Source of the DNA: Rotaria macrura | Taxonomy: Eukaryota; Rotifera; Eurotatoria; Philodinida; Philodinidae | Reading direction: 5' to 3' | Assembly: GCA_900239685.1 (NCBI GenBank) | Contig: OENT01000604.1 | Coordinates: 1-64,000 of the forward strand | Length of the DNA stretch: 64,000 nucleotides | Part shown: piece after piece, positions 38,159 through 50,524 of the stretch | Layout of the letters: the number at the start of each line of letters is the position of its first letter | Position numbering within the stretch: the first letter of the stretch is position 1 | The notes under the pieces: generated by a model | Told to the model about the DNA's origin: nothing | Seen by the model: only the letters and a program-made list of their open reading frames with translations | Database searches by the model: none | Position numbers and translations under genes: made by a program

Positions 38159-40400
38159 GCATATAGTTGAATCGATAACTGGAAAACCATGAGTTCGAGA
38201 CGAAGAGAACATAATTCACTGGGACGGACGACAAGTATGAATACTCGTATTGTGCAGAAGTCATTCTATTACAAAAGCATAGTAAAAGAACAAACTACCC
38301 AAATAGTTTCAAGAAATGAAATTTCAACAAACGAGACTGAATGGGTTAACAATAACAAAAAGGAGTTTGATTTACCTAAAACATATGCTCATAAATAGAG
38401 AATGGTAACTTAGAATATCCAAACTGAAGATTCATTTTGTGAGAAAAATAAAATCCCATCGCCGCTCCCTTGTTCCCTATTCCACATACCATCTAGTACT
38501 ATGAATACATTGTGCTAAGTGATATAAACTGAATCAAGAAAACAAGTCTCTTTTGCTCAATCAATTTATATAAACATCGACGTAAACAACTATGTACGAA
38601 TAACTAATCCTATTACTTCATAACAAGATCGGTTCTTCTTGTCTGTTAGTTTTCTTTACGTGTTAGAGGAACTATGAGTATTCAAATTTGTTAATCGATT
38701 TCGTAGCGTAAGTGCTGATCTTCTTTTTGTTTTATTTGAAACTGTATTGATTCTTGATTTTCATAGTAGTGATGAAATAACTCGCTACTATAGTTCTAAC
38801 TAAATGATTCAATCGCTCTCATCACTTTACTGTTTTATGACGACGAAAAATTCTGTTTAAATTATTCTCTCTCTTCTTACAGTCTATGATTAGATAAGTT
38901 TCGAATAAATATAACAATAAAGTAATTCAGCATATGCACAATTCCTTTAGATAATCACTGATATGTTGGTATTAAAATTGTTCTTTGGAATAGTTCAAAT
39001 TATTCAAAACACAATAACTTTTTAGTCGTTTGCATTTTTTCACTTAAATAATAAAGTAAAAATTCGAAACTACCTTTCTAGAAACTCCTCAGTTCGCGGC
39101 TTGTTATTATTTCAGCACCAATATTGATTGTTTTTTTTAACGAAATCAGAAATATTGCCTAATAAGGTTTGACATTCATTCGCAGACTTTCACAGCACTT
39201 GTTAATAGATCGCTCTAGCTTTTAAAGGTAAGAAAAACGTAAAAAGCTGAAGTATCGAAGATAAATGCTTTTCATTAAAGCAGGTTTCGATGCAAACGTT
39301 TGAAAATCTTGTTTTTCCTGTGTTCTTCTTGAGAAAAATTACAATTTGAATTCATAAACTTCTATATAAAGTCTATTTGTTCAATCATAGAGATTGAAGA
39401 GTTTAAAATCAGTTGCATTTTTACATAGTTAATCAACAATTGAATAAATAACGAGTTATTACATGAAGAACTTCGCTTGTAGAATGTAACGATCTCCAAT
39501 CATTTGTCCGTATTGTTGAGATCATTCCGAAACACTAATGATCTGTTTGATGTGTCTTTACGATAGTGGCCAAAATAGGCAGTCCAATGGAAAAATACAG
39601 AGATGAGCAGGGGACATGCTAGAAACAATTACTCCTGTCTTATTCCATAGTAAATAATCAGTGCTTCGGGTTTCGATTTAATAATACGAAAATAATAAAA
39701 ATATCGATTCTGATTCGTGGACAACTTGATAACGCTTTATAAATTCTGTTGATATGAAGAATTTCTAAAATTTCATAAAACACATTTCACCTTTTAGTTT
39801 TGTTTGTGCAGCAAAGAAAGGATAGGACTTGAATAAAAATAAAAGAGAATTTCATACATCTTTCGAATGTTTTAATAGCGTAAAATATGAGAATAAACAA
39901 CTGATCTCCTATACATACATTAATCGATCTTCAGTTTTTTATTATAGGTTCTAGTTAAAACTAGGAATATGTACAATTTCATACTGTTCTTTATTAATAT
40001 TCGATCTGTTATAACAAGCTTCAATCAATGGATTGAACTTCTTCAGTTGAGTAAGAATACTTTTGGTCATCAAATTTTTCGAGAACTCCTTTCACCTTAT
40101 TTTTGTCGATGAAGGATACGAGTGCAAAATGTATTCCTTATTGATACTCCAATTTTTACTCACAGACACTAATAAGAAATTTATCTATTTCATAGCAGGG
40201 GATAGCGAAAAATCTGGATGAACTGAAAATCTCTTGTCACTCGTTCATTTTCTGCAAAGTTTATCTGCAATAGTTCATATTTATAATTATATTATAATAC
40301 TAAATTTCAAATGATTTTCTAATTCGAAAACATGAAGTATCTTTTCGCTTAATTATTTCCTTTAGTTAAACTATTGGTCATTTTACCATGAATTTCAATA
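38159..40400. other. No supported gene
   Basis: AT-rich. The first 45 bp (to 38201) together with 36950-36966 may be a tRNA-like remnant interrupted by the hAT insertion. A 69-codon frame at 38189-38398 is unassigned. Confidence 0.5.
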
Positions 40401-40747
40401 CCGAGTGAAAAATATCAAATTACGGGAGATTTAAGTACGTTATAATCGAATTTTTCTGCACCAAAATCTAAATTACAATCGGTTGAAATCATCGAAACGA
40501 ACGATAATTTGATTTTTAATCAAGTAATTGTCTTAAAAATCTGGTAAAATTTTGATTAAAATCATCTGATCTGGATTTAATAGGATTTTAATCAAAATTT
40601 TACCGGATTCTTAAGATAATTACTTGATTAAAAATCAAATTATCGTTCGTTTCGGCGATTTCAATCGATTATAATTTAGATTTTGGTGTAGAAAAATCCG
40701 ATTATAAACTACTCAAATCTTCTAGAATCCAATATTTTTTCACTTGG
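40401..40747. mobile_element. Foldback element (MITE) with TA flanks, about 347 bp
   Basis: The sequence is one long inverted repeat. Arms of about 160 bp pair with few mismatches around a short centre near 40565-40585. The best-paired part is 40487-40560 with 40587-40661, including aaaatcaaattatcgttcgtttc on the right arm. The outer ends read ccRagtgaaaaa in both orientations and are flanked by TA at 40399-40400 and 40748-40749. TA duplication and tip-to-tip symmetry suggest a Tc1/mariner-type non-autonomous element, though the end sequence is not one I can name. The RNA would form a long hairpin. Confidence 0.72.
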
Positions 40748-41128
40748 TACTTCAACTGTTCGAAATGTTATTTCACTTTTACTCGGAATACATAACAATT
40801 ATTCAAGATACTTTCGCATATTCTTTTATTGCTATTATTTATTATAATGTAAAACTTAAAATTATTCTATTTGAAAGTAGAATGGAAGATAAATTAACTG
40901 AAGAATAACTGATGGATTACTATGTAATTTGAAGATCGAAAACTACAATTCTGTAGGACATGAAACATTCAAATTGCCTTTTTAATGTACACATCGTTGA
41001 TAGAATAACATGTTTTGTTTTTCTACGTGCTAATTCCAATGTCATATGAAGAACAAAGAGATTTCATTGAATAAAATCAAATAGGAATTCGCGTTAATAT
41101 TTTTCTGAATAACACTTGAATTTGTTCT

Positions 41129-41134
41129 TTTATT
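41129..41134 (-). terminator. Putative poly(A) signal of the F-box gene
   Basis: AATAAA on the minus strand lies 87 nt beyond the F-box stop codon. It is a positional inference only. Confidence 0.4.
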
Positions 41135-41220
41135 TAAACTTTTAAAAAACATTGAAAAGTATCTAATGGAAATAACATGTGTATCGATGTTATAAATACG
41201 TTAAAATTTTAATTTTGTTA

Positions 41221-43126
41221 CTACCACCATAAGTACATATTTTGATCTAAATATTCTAACGAATAGTCATCCAATAATGCATCTAGACGGAGTCTTGTTC
41301 GTAACTGCATTACCTTGGTATAACTTACATCACGAAAACATATCGATGATAGATGATGATTACACGGTACTGCATATGTATTACAATATTGATTTCGATT
41401 TTTTATACAATCGACACAAGCTGAATGTTCTTTTTGCCAAAATATAAGATTTTTTGAGTATGAAGAGTTTTTTTGTTGATTTCGATGAATTTGATTTGTA
41501 TTCATCCGTAATAAAACATGTAAGATTAGTTCTAAACTTTCTTGTTCTGTTTCTACTTCAAGAGTACGCAAATGTGGACAAAATCGAGTGACTATTTGAA
41601 TATCTTCTAATGTACATTGCTTAAGAAGATTGACTTCAAGAACATGATTCGTATTGAATTTTACACGATTCGTTTCTGATTGTGGCGAATTTAGATAGAG
41701 TGTAGTTGGTGGAATCGTTAATGATTCTAAATTAGGAAAATAAGATAAAACTAATAATAATTGTTCTAATCGAAGATTTTTGTCAGAAATAACTAATTCT
41801 CTTAGTCTTGACGAAGGAACATGACGTGTAAGATCGAATAACAATGAAGAACTTTGCGTTGAACCTTCTCCGGAGAGAATTAATCGTTCGACTCGAGAAA
41901 ATTGAATAGAATTGGAAGTAATACACGAATAATTATGCACATTAACTTCAGAAGCTAAATTTATGCTATTTTCATAACATTGACATATATCTTGATTGAA
42001 ATCATAACGATTCCATCTAAGATAGGAAAAAGAAACAAACACCGATTTTTATTTTCGATAAGTATTTTCTAACAATTCATTTGTACCTATATGGTTGTGT
42101 AGAATAAAATACTAGCCATGAAGTATAATCATTCGATTTATAATGCTGATGTGTAAAAAAAAATTTTCGATCAATCCAAAATGAAGACTTGAATTTATCT
42201 GTTAATAGATGATACCTTGCGTAACTATTCATATTGCCATCTGTAATCAGACGATGGCGAAAATGAAATCTACGTAAATGTGGCATACGGTTTAAAATTA
42301 CTTGTTGCCATCGATCAGCATTCAAGAATTCAATGTCACGTTGAGTCGAAATGCGTAACAATTGAAGTGGTTGTGAACAACATGAAATCAACCATTCGAA
42401 TTCATCAAATGACGTGTGTTCTAATTTCAGACAGAGACTAATCAAATTAATTGATACAACAGACATATGTATTTCTGTACTTAATTCTGTTGATATTTCA
42501 CAGGATAAACGATTGAGATTTGGCGTATAAATAAGTATATCATTCAATTGATCAAGATTACATTTGGCATTGATGATAAGATTTTCGATAGGACTCGATT
42601 TATTATCATTCGACGGTAAATTAATATTAGGACTCCATAATCCGAATGATACTTTGCAGTATTTCAATACAGGTAAATGAAGAATTAAACTGTAGACATC
42701 GTGTACATATTCTATTTTTTCAACGTTACTTATCGATAGACGATAGAGACGTGGTAAAAACGATAGCGTAGTAAGAATAGGTATTAGACTATCAGATTTA
42801 GTGTGGCATAAGGTTAAAACTTCAAGACGTGAGAAGGATGCATTCAAATGAAAAAATGTAAAAAAATGATCGATGAGAAGATGATGTGAAAATTGTAGAG
42901 ATATAATACGATTTATATTAGGCATTAACATAGTACTACATCGATGTTGAAACATTGTCTTGGATAGTAAAGAGAAATGGAATTGCATGGGTAAAGTTGA
43001 GTTGACAATAAGATAATTCAAACGATAATTAAGATTAGAAAATATTTCGTAAATATCACAACTATCAAAAAATTCAAATATTTCATAAAGAATTTCATTA
43101 GACAAATCTTCAAAACGTGTAATCAT
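41221..43126 (-). CDS. F-box protein, LRR-like
   Basis: Two exons on the minus strand, 42087-43126 and 41221-42016, are joined by a 70-bp GT-AG intron and give 611 residues in frame. The N-terminus MITRFEDLSNEILYEIFEFFDSCDIYEIFSNLNYRL is a typical F-box of about 40 residues (L..E.L..I...... I...F..L). Behind it the protein is rich in leucine with irregularly spaced units such as LEVLTLCHTKSDSL, LYRLSISNVEKI, LESLTIPPT and LRTLEVE, as in FBXL-type leucine-rich solenoids. A Cys/His patch (CVDCIKNRNQYC, CNHH) is near the C-terminus. F-box proteins bind Skp1 within SCF ubiquitin ligases and present substrates; the substrate here is unknown. I recall similar F-box genes as a large family in rotifers, which would fit the placement. 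No close neighbour shares its strand context. Confidence 0.9.
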
Positions 43127-44774
43127 TGATCTTGTAAATAGTATTAAATAAAATTGTTGAATGTATTTTACAGAAGTATTTTTTACTTACTCGATTGGCA
43201 TATTTATTGATAATCCTCAAGTGAAAAAAGAAAAAAGAAATAACTCTAGGTTAGCAATCTTCAAGAAAGTTTTTGTTTTTCTTCGTGTTACTTGGTGATT
43301 TCATTGATTTGATGAGGTTAGTACTAAGATGTTTTATGACTACATCGATCGGCCAGGTAGATGAATTGAATTGTGAAGTAAATCGGTAGTAGAATAAAAT
43401 GTGAAATTCTTTTTTAATGTGAAATGTGTCGTTCTCTTATCAAAACATGAGAAAGAAATGTGAGAAGAAATAAAATATGCGAGTCATTGAAACATGCTTT
43501 ATTACGCAGTATTTCATTTCATATTGTAATGACATACACACGAAATGTAACTTGCTAGCATGAAAAATAGCTGCAATTGGTTGAATTTGTTTCTAATTTG
43601 AAATATTTATCAGAGCATCGTTTGGAATACAGTTCATAAGACTGTATAGTTGTAAGACTTCTTCTTGATGCATCTAATATAATCGATTGAGTCGACGATG
43701 ATATTCTCCCCTATCAACAAAGTTTTATAATTACGAATTGCTTTATTTCGTTACCAGTATACAATGTCTCTCGGTACATTAACATTCCTCGAGACGAATT
43801 GTGTGTCGCATTTAGTCGATAAGAATTTTGTATATGTGATAAAGACCAATGCAACGAAGTTCTAAGTGAGCAAGCATTTGTATCTTAAGATTTTTTCTAA
43901 TAAAGGAAACAACTTATGTTACATTTACTGCCCATAGAAAAATAACGATTGTTTCTCATCTATTTGGGAATTAAATCCTTTTGATACGGGCAAGTTAATA
44001 TTTGACGTGTATTTCGAACAGACATCTTTGTTCTTGTTATACATTGTAGATAATCGTTTTTATTTTTTACTAGTTTCTTCAACTTCTACGTATATTCACA
44101 TTGCATCTCAACTCTTCTGTATATAATCTTGAAGATTTCTTAAGTTTTAATCTATAAAATATTAATCGTGTATTTTATAACGAAAAAGGAAATATCTCTA
44201 TAGTTATAGGATGTATGGAATATAGTACGAATTAGAAAGTGGATGGTTTAGATCTTAGAATTTTCTCTGAAATAACAAATAAATATGTATTTTTCTTTCC
44301 CATTTTCCAACTCAACGGTTCCTAACACTTTTCTACGAACACTTTCTCATATTCTTATAGAATGATTCCATCTTTAAACATGCAACATCCATGTAAAATT
44401 AGCAAAGACATTCAAAAGAATAACAATTTTGATTTTTACCATATATGCAATCCTTAAAAGTTACACGATCAGTTAAATTTTACCTGACTGTCTTTCATGA
44501 TTCTCGTGAAAGCCATATGTGACGAAGTCATATACCACAACGTTTGCCATATGAATGACCAATTAGAAGTGTGTCAATATGAATTGTATTTTACATTATT
44601 GGAATATTTATGTTGCGTTTGATTATACTCTAGTTCTACTCTGCACATGAAAGGTGAACGATCTTTTCTTCACATGGATTCTTGCAGCTTAAAGAAGGAC
44701 CTTCCCTTCATACTATTTCAAGAGAAAGAGAAAGAGAGAGAGAGATTTGATAGGGGCTAGATTTTCGGCGTACC
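43127..44774. other. No supported gene; GA microsatellite
   Basis: This is the region upstream of the F-box gene. A GA-rich run lies at 44721-44745, directly before the Mutator-like relic. No other structure is assigned. Confidence 0.5.
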
Positions 44775-45760
44775 CCTGATTGGTCCCCTATTATGTCCCC
44801 ATCAACTGGTCCCTCCTTAATTGATCCCAGATTCGTCCCCTGATTTTTTTTCCCGGATTCGTCCCTTCCCAGATTCGTCCCTTGTCTAAGTTCGTCCCTC
44901 CCAAATTCGTCCCCACTCTAAATTGGTCCCCTATTATATTAATTCCCGCTTGATTTCAGAAAACATGAATTTCTAATGTAAATTTTTTGAAAGTACAAGA
45001 TAATTCAGGAATCGATGATAATAATGCGTGGAGTCAACAGTTCCTAGTGTAGAAAAATATAAGCCGCTTTATGTGCCTGGATTTGCGACTCTAGCCAATA
45101 CGATTTCTTGAGCATATATTTTGGGAATTGTAGTTGTTTTTTCTCGTGCTCTTTTCTTCATATTTCCGAGAGCTTGATCCATAATAAGTTTACTTCCATC
45201 AGATAAACAACATGGAATATGTTCATTTGGTTCACGAGTAATCACAGCATTATTTCGAGACAAAGAAAGTGTAATCTTGCAATTTCGTTAACCACACCGA
45301 GATTCTCCTACTGTTTTTCGTTCACGTTTTAGAGTATATTTAAAACTATTATAGTTTAACACCTTACCTGCCCGTTCTGTTGAAGTAAAGCTAAGCATAT
45401 TTCAATATATTTACAACTAACAAATGTGAATAGTAAAAATATATCGATCAGTCACATGTAGATACTTATTCATCACATGTATCTTTCTTATAGACTACCG
45501 AGTTATGCCAAAAGAAATGAATTCAATTCTCATTTTCAGTAGTTGTGCACATGTTTAGTGTCAAGAATGAATATTCCAATGTTAAATAGAGTCGGGACGA
45601 ATCCGGAGTCAATTAAGCAAAACAAAATTTTGCTTGGAACGAACTCGGAATATATTTTCACCAACTTTTCTACGATGGGGACGAATTCCGAATTGTGTTT
45701 TTGGGTCCCAGTTTGGAACAATTAAAAAGGGAGCGAATTAGGACCAACCCGTTTTTCTTG
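44775..45760. mobile_element. Mutator-like relic bounded by inverted tcgtccc arrays
   Basis: From about 44775 to 44950, a loose tandem array of 11-18 bp units ends in ggtccc, ttcgtccc or gatccc (at least ten copies). From about 45590 to 45755 the same words appear inverted (gggacgaat, ggaacgaac, gggagcgaatt, aggacc). Between the arrays, on the minus strand, is a FLYWCH-type coding remnant of the kind found in Mutator-like transposons. The array-like inverted ends are thus probably this element's terminal repeats. Exact tips and a target duplication could not be fixed, and the catalytic domain is missing. Confidence 0.6.
45069..45310 (-). pseudogene. FLYWCH-type transposase fragment
   Basis: The minus strand carries [26 protein letters not shown], preceded by a Cys two codons before a stop. 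It continues to [25 protein letters not shown] before a TAA at 45069. The RNCK...EH layout and the KKRARE-T-IP-IY-EI linker match the segment right after the finger in FLYWCH-containing Mutator-like proteins. The longest intact frame (64 codons from 45263) contains only the finger's end and this linker. The finger's second histidine is not evident (IPC follows EH), and an in-frame stop lies near 45287. It is therefore a broken copy. Confidence 0.6.
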
Positions 45761-48700
45761 CTTTTTCAGCAAAAGCAATACTTTATCATCGATCATAGTT
45801 TCATCATTAAAATACGAGGCTTATCTAGAAAATTTATAGTTGATTCTTGTTCGTATCTCAAGAATATAATTATGTAATTATCAGAGACTACTCTATGCAT
45901 GTATGTGTGCTCCCTTTTGCCACAAATATGCTGTTTGCTGTTGGAATATATGGACAGATTTTTACATCTAGCAAAAGGAATATTGACTAATCTCTCGACA
46001 TTGGACACATTTCATACCACTAATAGCCTTCCATTTGATAATTTGCATGAACTTCCAATCAGTGCATGTGAAACTGTATGCAAAGGTTGAATCGACCAAT
46101 TTCAGTTCAGTAAACTAAAAACAGACATTTTTAAAGAAAGAAGTACTGTCAATCCTATTATTTTGAAAGGGCAATTTAAACGATACGTTGCTATTCTATG
46201 TATGATTTACACAGTATGGATGAGAGATGAATTTGAAAAGATAATTGAAAGACTCATTGTTCAATTAAAATACAAAATAATGGAAGATGCAGCTAATTAC
46301 ACTACCATACACATCTCTTTTATGCAATGTCTAAAAAAGACTATCATATGACATTAGAAATCTATCTATCTTTTATCTACGCCGTAGATTCTACGACGCA
46401 GATGAATTAACATCCAGTCTTTGTACATAATTCAGACTGAAGCATAGAAAAAATGTATTAAGTCGTTTGACCATATTCGTATTCAAGTGATTTATCAATT
46501 CATAGTAAGAAATACTCAGTACAGATGATCGACAAGTGTTCCAACCACTGAAGAAAATCGTTAACGTTCCACACCGGGTCATTCTCCATCTTGATTATTG
46601 ACTACAATATCAAGAAGAATAGCAGATAGACATTGGGTAATGAGTAAATATATAAGTAAATGAAAGAAAGCAAATGCATACAAGCGCTATCAATGGGATG
46701 TTTGCACCGTTAGGATATGTGTGTTATCAATTTCTTTCAAGAATGTTGCACTCGAAAAACAGTTTTACATACTTCAGATTGTGGAAATAAAACTGATTCG
46801 AGATATTTAAGAAAAACAAAACAAACGAACCAGTCAAGACGGAATAATATAATCTATGACATAATGTTTGAACTGGTCATCCATCAATTTGACACAAACA
46901 CGTTGACATGATGTTAATCGAAGGCATTTATGATGCTTATTTTAGAAATACGTATTACAAAAAGTGATTATTAAAAATCCATCGTTTACTTTTGATTGCT
47001 TATAAACATTCAATAATACTTTTTTCCATCCAAATCATCAAACTACTTATCTACACTACCAAGTCGAATTTTAAAAACAGACTAGAAAAAATAAATTAAG
47101 ATATTCATGAGAATCTAAATGAATGATATAAACTTAAAAACCATGAAGCTAAATTGAGAATGATTACCTGTACATTTCAAAATTTCTCCTCTTACACTCT
47201 AATAATCATCGACAACATTAGGAATACATCGGTGACGGTGCATCGACCATCGGTCACATCGTGAAAGTATTGATTGAGTGTTAAAATAAGTGGTGCACCG
47301 GTGATCGATGAGACCAGTGCAAAACCTAGATAATATTGAGACAAGGAATTTCTCTATTCCATTCATTTAAATATTTCATAAATTAATCAACGTCTTAGAT
47401 ACACAAATGATGTTCTAGGAATATTCATTCTTTTATAGCAAATAAGTTCTGTCTATTATCTGTATAAGCAAGAATCCTTCGAAGTTATTCACAAATGAAA
47501 TTCAAGTATAAAAGCGTATTATGGAGTTTGAATCGATGTGCTTCAATTTTATTCGTTTCTTGCTTGCCTTTGAACATTTCTGGTATTATTACATTTCCTC
47601 GCTTCAGCAAAATGTGTCATTGTGAGAAACCTACTTACATTTTCAAATGAAATAATGATCATGCGTTTTCTAGCGATCTTGACGAGTGTTAAGATTATTA
47701 AGAAAAGATTTGTAGTCCTTGGGATGAATCCACTGAGCGAACAGGTCGAAGATAAAGAAGACACAATAGTCATTGATTTTCATTGAAAAGTGTTATAAGA
47801 GAGGTTGAAAAAGATGACTAGAACAAACTACCATATGTGTTGTAAGAAATTTTTTAGGGGCCTTAAAAAATCATAGGCAGTTAGAACAACGTATGTTAAA
47901 TGTTATGATAACACATGTACAATGGATACGTAACATATGAACGATAAACGAGAAAACATTCTGCCACATAACCCTTTATTTCAACTGTGTTACATTCACG
48001 AAGTCTTTTAAGAATAAAAATGAATCAACGACGTACGTATCCTTTTATTTCAAGTGCGAAATGAAAAGGAAGAAGAGATTACGAAATCGATTATTGGACA
48101 TGATCACACGTTATGGAATCTTATCTTATTTTGTACCTAAAAGAAAGGACTATAGTCAAAAACAAATAGCTATATGATCCCCATCAGAATAGGATTTTGT
48201 ATCAAACCACTCATTTTTCAATGGGATTGGACGCGAGGTTGAATGTAGGTTTCAATAGCCAGTATTCATCAACACACAAACACACTCTAAGGCCAGTGAA
48301 ACTTTAGAAATCAATGTAAAACAAGATCATCTACGAGCGACGACTTTCTTAGTTACTCTTCGTTTTCATGATCTTGGTTTGCCATGTTCACATCCGTTTA
48401 TCATTGCATCATTACGACTATTAATATCTATGTTTCTCCGTAAAATTGTTAGAAGATATTTTTCATCTTCTATATATTTTCAAACACGACTACTCTACCT
48501 TTCGTGTATTTACAATGTTTCTCAACATACCTGATGATGACTGTCCACAGCAGTAGTGGAAATTTGTCGCTTCGGTACACCCACACCCCACACCCCACAG
48601 CTATCAAAATCGATATTTCATAGAAGATTTTGAATGATCCGTGACAATTAAGAAATAAAGAAGGAATTGCGAGATAAAACTACAGTTTTCTACAATGATG

Positions 48701-49710
48701 GACGCTAGTTATTCTGCTTGATGTAATAAATTTGTAAGTAAATCTGTCTTCTGCATGCGGCATCAGATATTCATTTTTATGTTTATTTAAATTTCATGTA
48801 CGACGAATGATAAGATTAGCATAATTGTTGCTTGCTATTCTGCAATGCATTGCTACATTGTCCCTGCGATGATTGAATTACGGCTTTGTTGGTTCGACAA
48901 CGATGAATATTCATTGAAAAAGAATACCATATCACTAGAGATAATGCCTTTGCTGGTTTTTTCACGTTCTATTACTTTCCATTTGGTCAGATTATCATGG
49001 ACATTGTTATTTCAAGGATGCGAATCGAACGCGATAGATATATTAGTATAAGTTTATCATTCACAGAATAACCTAGTCGACAGCACTATAAGTACCAACG
49101 ATGGTTATAATTTATATGTTTTCATTTTGTTTTTCATTATTTTTATCTGAAGTTTTTTACCATCAAAACCATTAGAATAAGCAAGCTTTTAAGTACACTT
49201 CGGTGATCAAGTTAAGGTATTGTGTATTTGAAACTTTAAGGTAATGAACGTATCTCTAAGCGTGCGAGAAAGAGACAAAGATTTCAGTCTGAATCATATG
49301 AAGAATGAGAATATTCATAATGACAATTTTGAAAATGTCTTCGAAACTTTTAATCAATGAAATTATCTAAGTTGCCAAAAATTTGAGGAGGATTAGTTTC
49401 GAATGGATTTCATGCTGGATGTGTGTGGGTGTGATACTCATATTGAGTCATACGTAACTCCACACTCATACCCTTCTATTCTGAACCTCATTTATTTTTA
49501 TAGATGAGAGTATCATTTAAATGATTAAATTATTTATTTTAGAATGAAAATAAGTGTAAAAATTATAGTTACAACTGAAAAGACTTTTTCAAATCTTGTT
49601 TCCGATCGGAATCAAACACGATTAACCTTAACAGCGACATGGTTTCCTGCCTAGTAGAATAAAGAGTATGATTTCAATTAGGTAAATCATGATTAAACTG
49701 ATTGCCTGAT
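45761..49710. other. No supported gene
   Basis: Open frames are short and unassigned. A small imperfect inverted repeat of about 19 bp (catcggtgacggtgcatcg / ggtgcaccggtgatcgatg) lies at 47229-47316, in an otherwise AT-rich context. Confidence 0.5.
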
Positions 49711-50061
49711 CTATTCATAAATGTAATCTTGAAAGTTGCCTCCATTAGGTTCTAATGTGTAAAGTTTTTGGTCATAATTTGAACCTGATACCCTGACAGT
49801 TGCAACATTAGTAATACGAAGACCATCAAATCTTCATATTTGATACGCACCTCCATTTTCAGACAATGTATAAACGTCACCGTTCCCATCACTATCCAAA
49901 AATAAACAAGTTGCATCATTCTTTAAATTAATACTGTTGTCCTGAGTATTTATAAAATGCCAAACTTGAAGCTGGCCCCCATCAGCTTCATGTCCATATG
50001 ACTTTCCATCTCTATTGGAATCAAGTCAGCGTCCACTTTGAGCATTTTGAAATCTCGTCAT
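49711..50061 (-). pseudogene. Beta-trefoil (ricin-B-like) lectin domain, decayed
   Basis: The minus-strand frame from ATG 50061 (MTRFQNAQSGR) to TAG 49711 is 117 codons with two in-frame TGA stops. It contains three repeat units typical of a ricin-B-type carbohydrate-binding fold: LDSNRDGKSYGHEADGG-LQVWHF, LFLDSDGNGDVYTLSENGG-YQI, and SNYDQKLYTLEPNGG-FQ. The repeats L.S..dG.vYtle.NGG..Q.W are unmistakable. The first stop lies where a Cys is expected before LDSN, and the second where the Trp of the Q-x-W motif belongs. Length matches a single trefoil domain. The family binds sugars; no catalytic partner domain is identifiable, and this is not a toxin call. Another decayed frame lies just upstream on the same strand. 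Confidence 0.72.
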
Positions 50062-50203
50062 GAATGAAGAAGAATTCTTCACAATAATTCAAAAAAACCG
50101 AAAGTCAAGGTTATTTTAAACCAACGTAAGTATTAAAATGTCACAAAACACTCCTGCACTGTAAGAAGATCAATTTTTATTGATCTAAGAATATTAATCC
50201 TGG

Positions 50204-50524
50204 TCGTAAGGAACGAACGTCTTGTCTAAATCAAAAGCATTTTGAAATGTTTCACGTTGAGTTTTGTTTTGCATGAGGGTCTTCTATTCATTGAACAATC
50301 CACACACAGTACCCAAAGACAATCCAAGTATTAGTCGATAGATCTTTTCATGTTACATTAAATTGTTGAAGCATTCGTGGTGATTCATGTGCACAGTGTG
50401 GATTAACAGACGTGGGTCGTCCAAAATATTTTATTCATTTGGCTTTCTGAACAAACAAGTAATTTCTTACATAGTTTTCAAAACGATCTAATCGGTGCGA
50501 TACAACGACATTGGTGCTTAGCAT
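50204..50524 (-). pseudogene. Decayed coding remnant upstream of the lectin, family unknown
   Basis: Minus-strand reading from ATG 50524 gives a coding-like stretch with TGA stops as its only interruptions in the first 90 codons. Segments include VVSHRLDRFENYVRNYLFVQ, IKYFGRPTSVNPHCAHESP, RMLQQFNV and DLSTNTWIVFGYCVW. The residue mix and conserved-looking Cys/His/Pro spacing suggest a former exon. I do not recognise the family. It could be an upstream exon of the same gene as the lectin domain 140 bp further on, or an independent relic. Confidence 0.35.

Noticed and set aside
45536..45725. Open frames of about 60 codons on both strands with repeated SEFVP-like units
   Set aside because: They are translations of the inverted tcgtccc array at the Mutator-like relic's end, not a protein.
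47229..47316. Small imperfect inverted repeat considered as a MITE
   Set aside because: Only about 19 bp of arm with mismatches and no flanking duplication.
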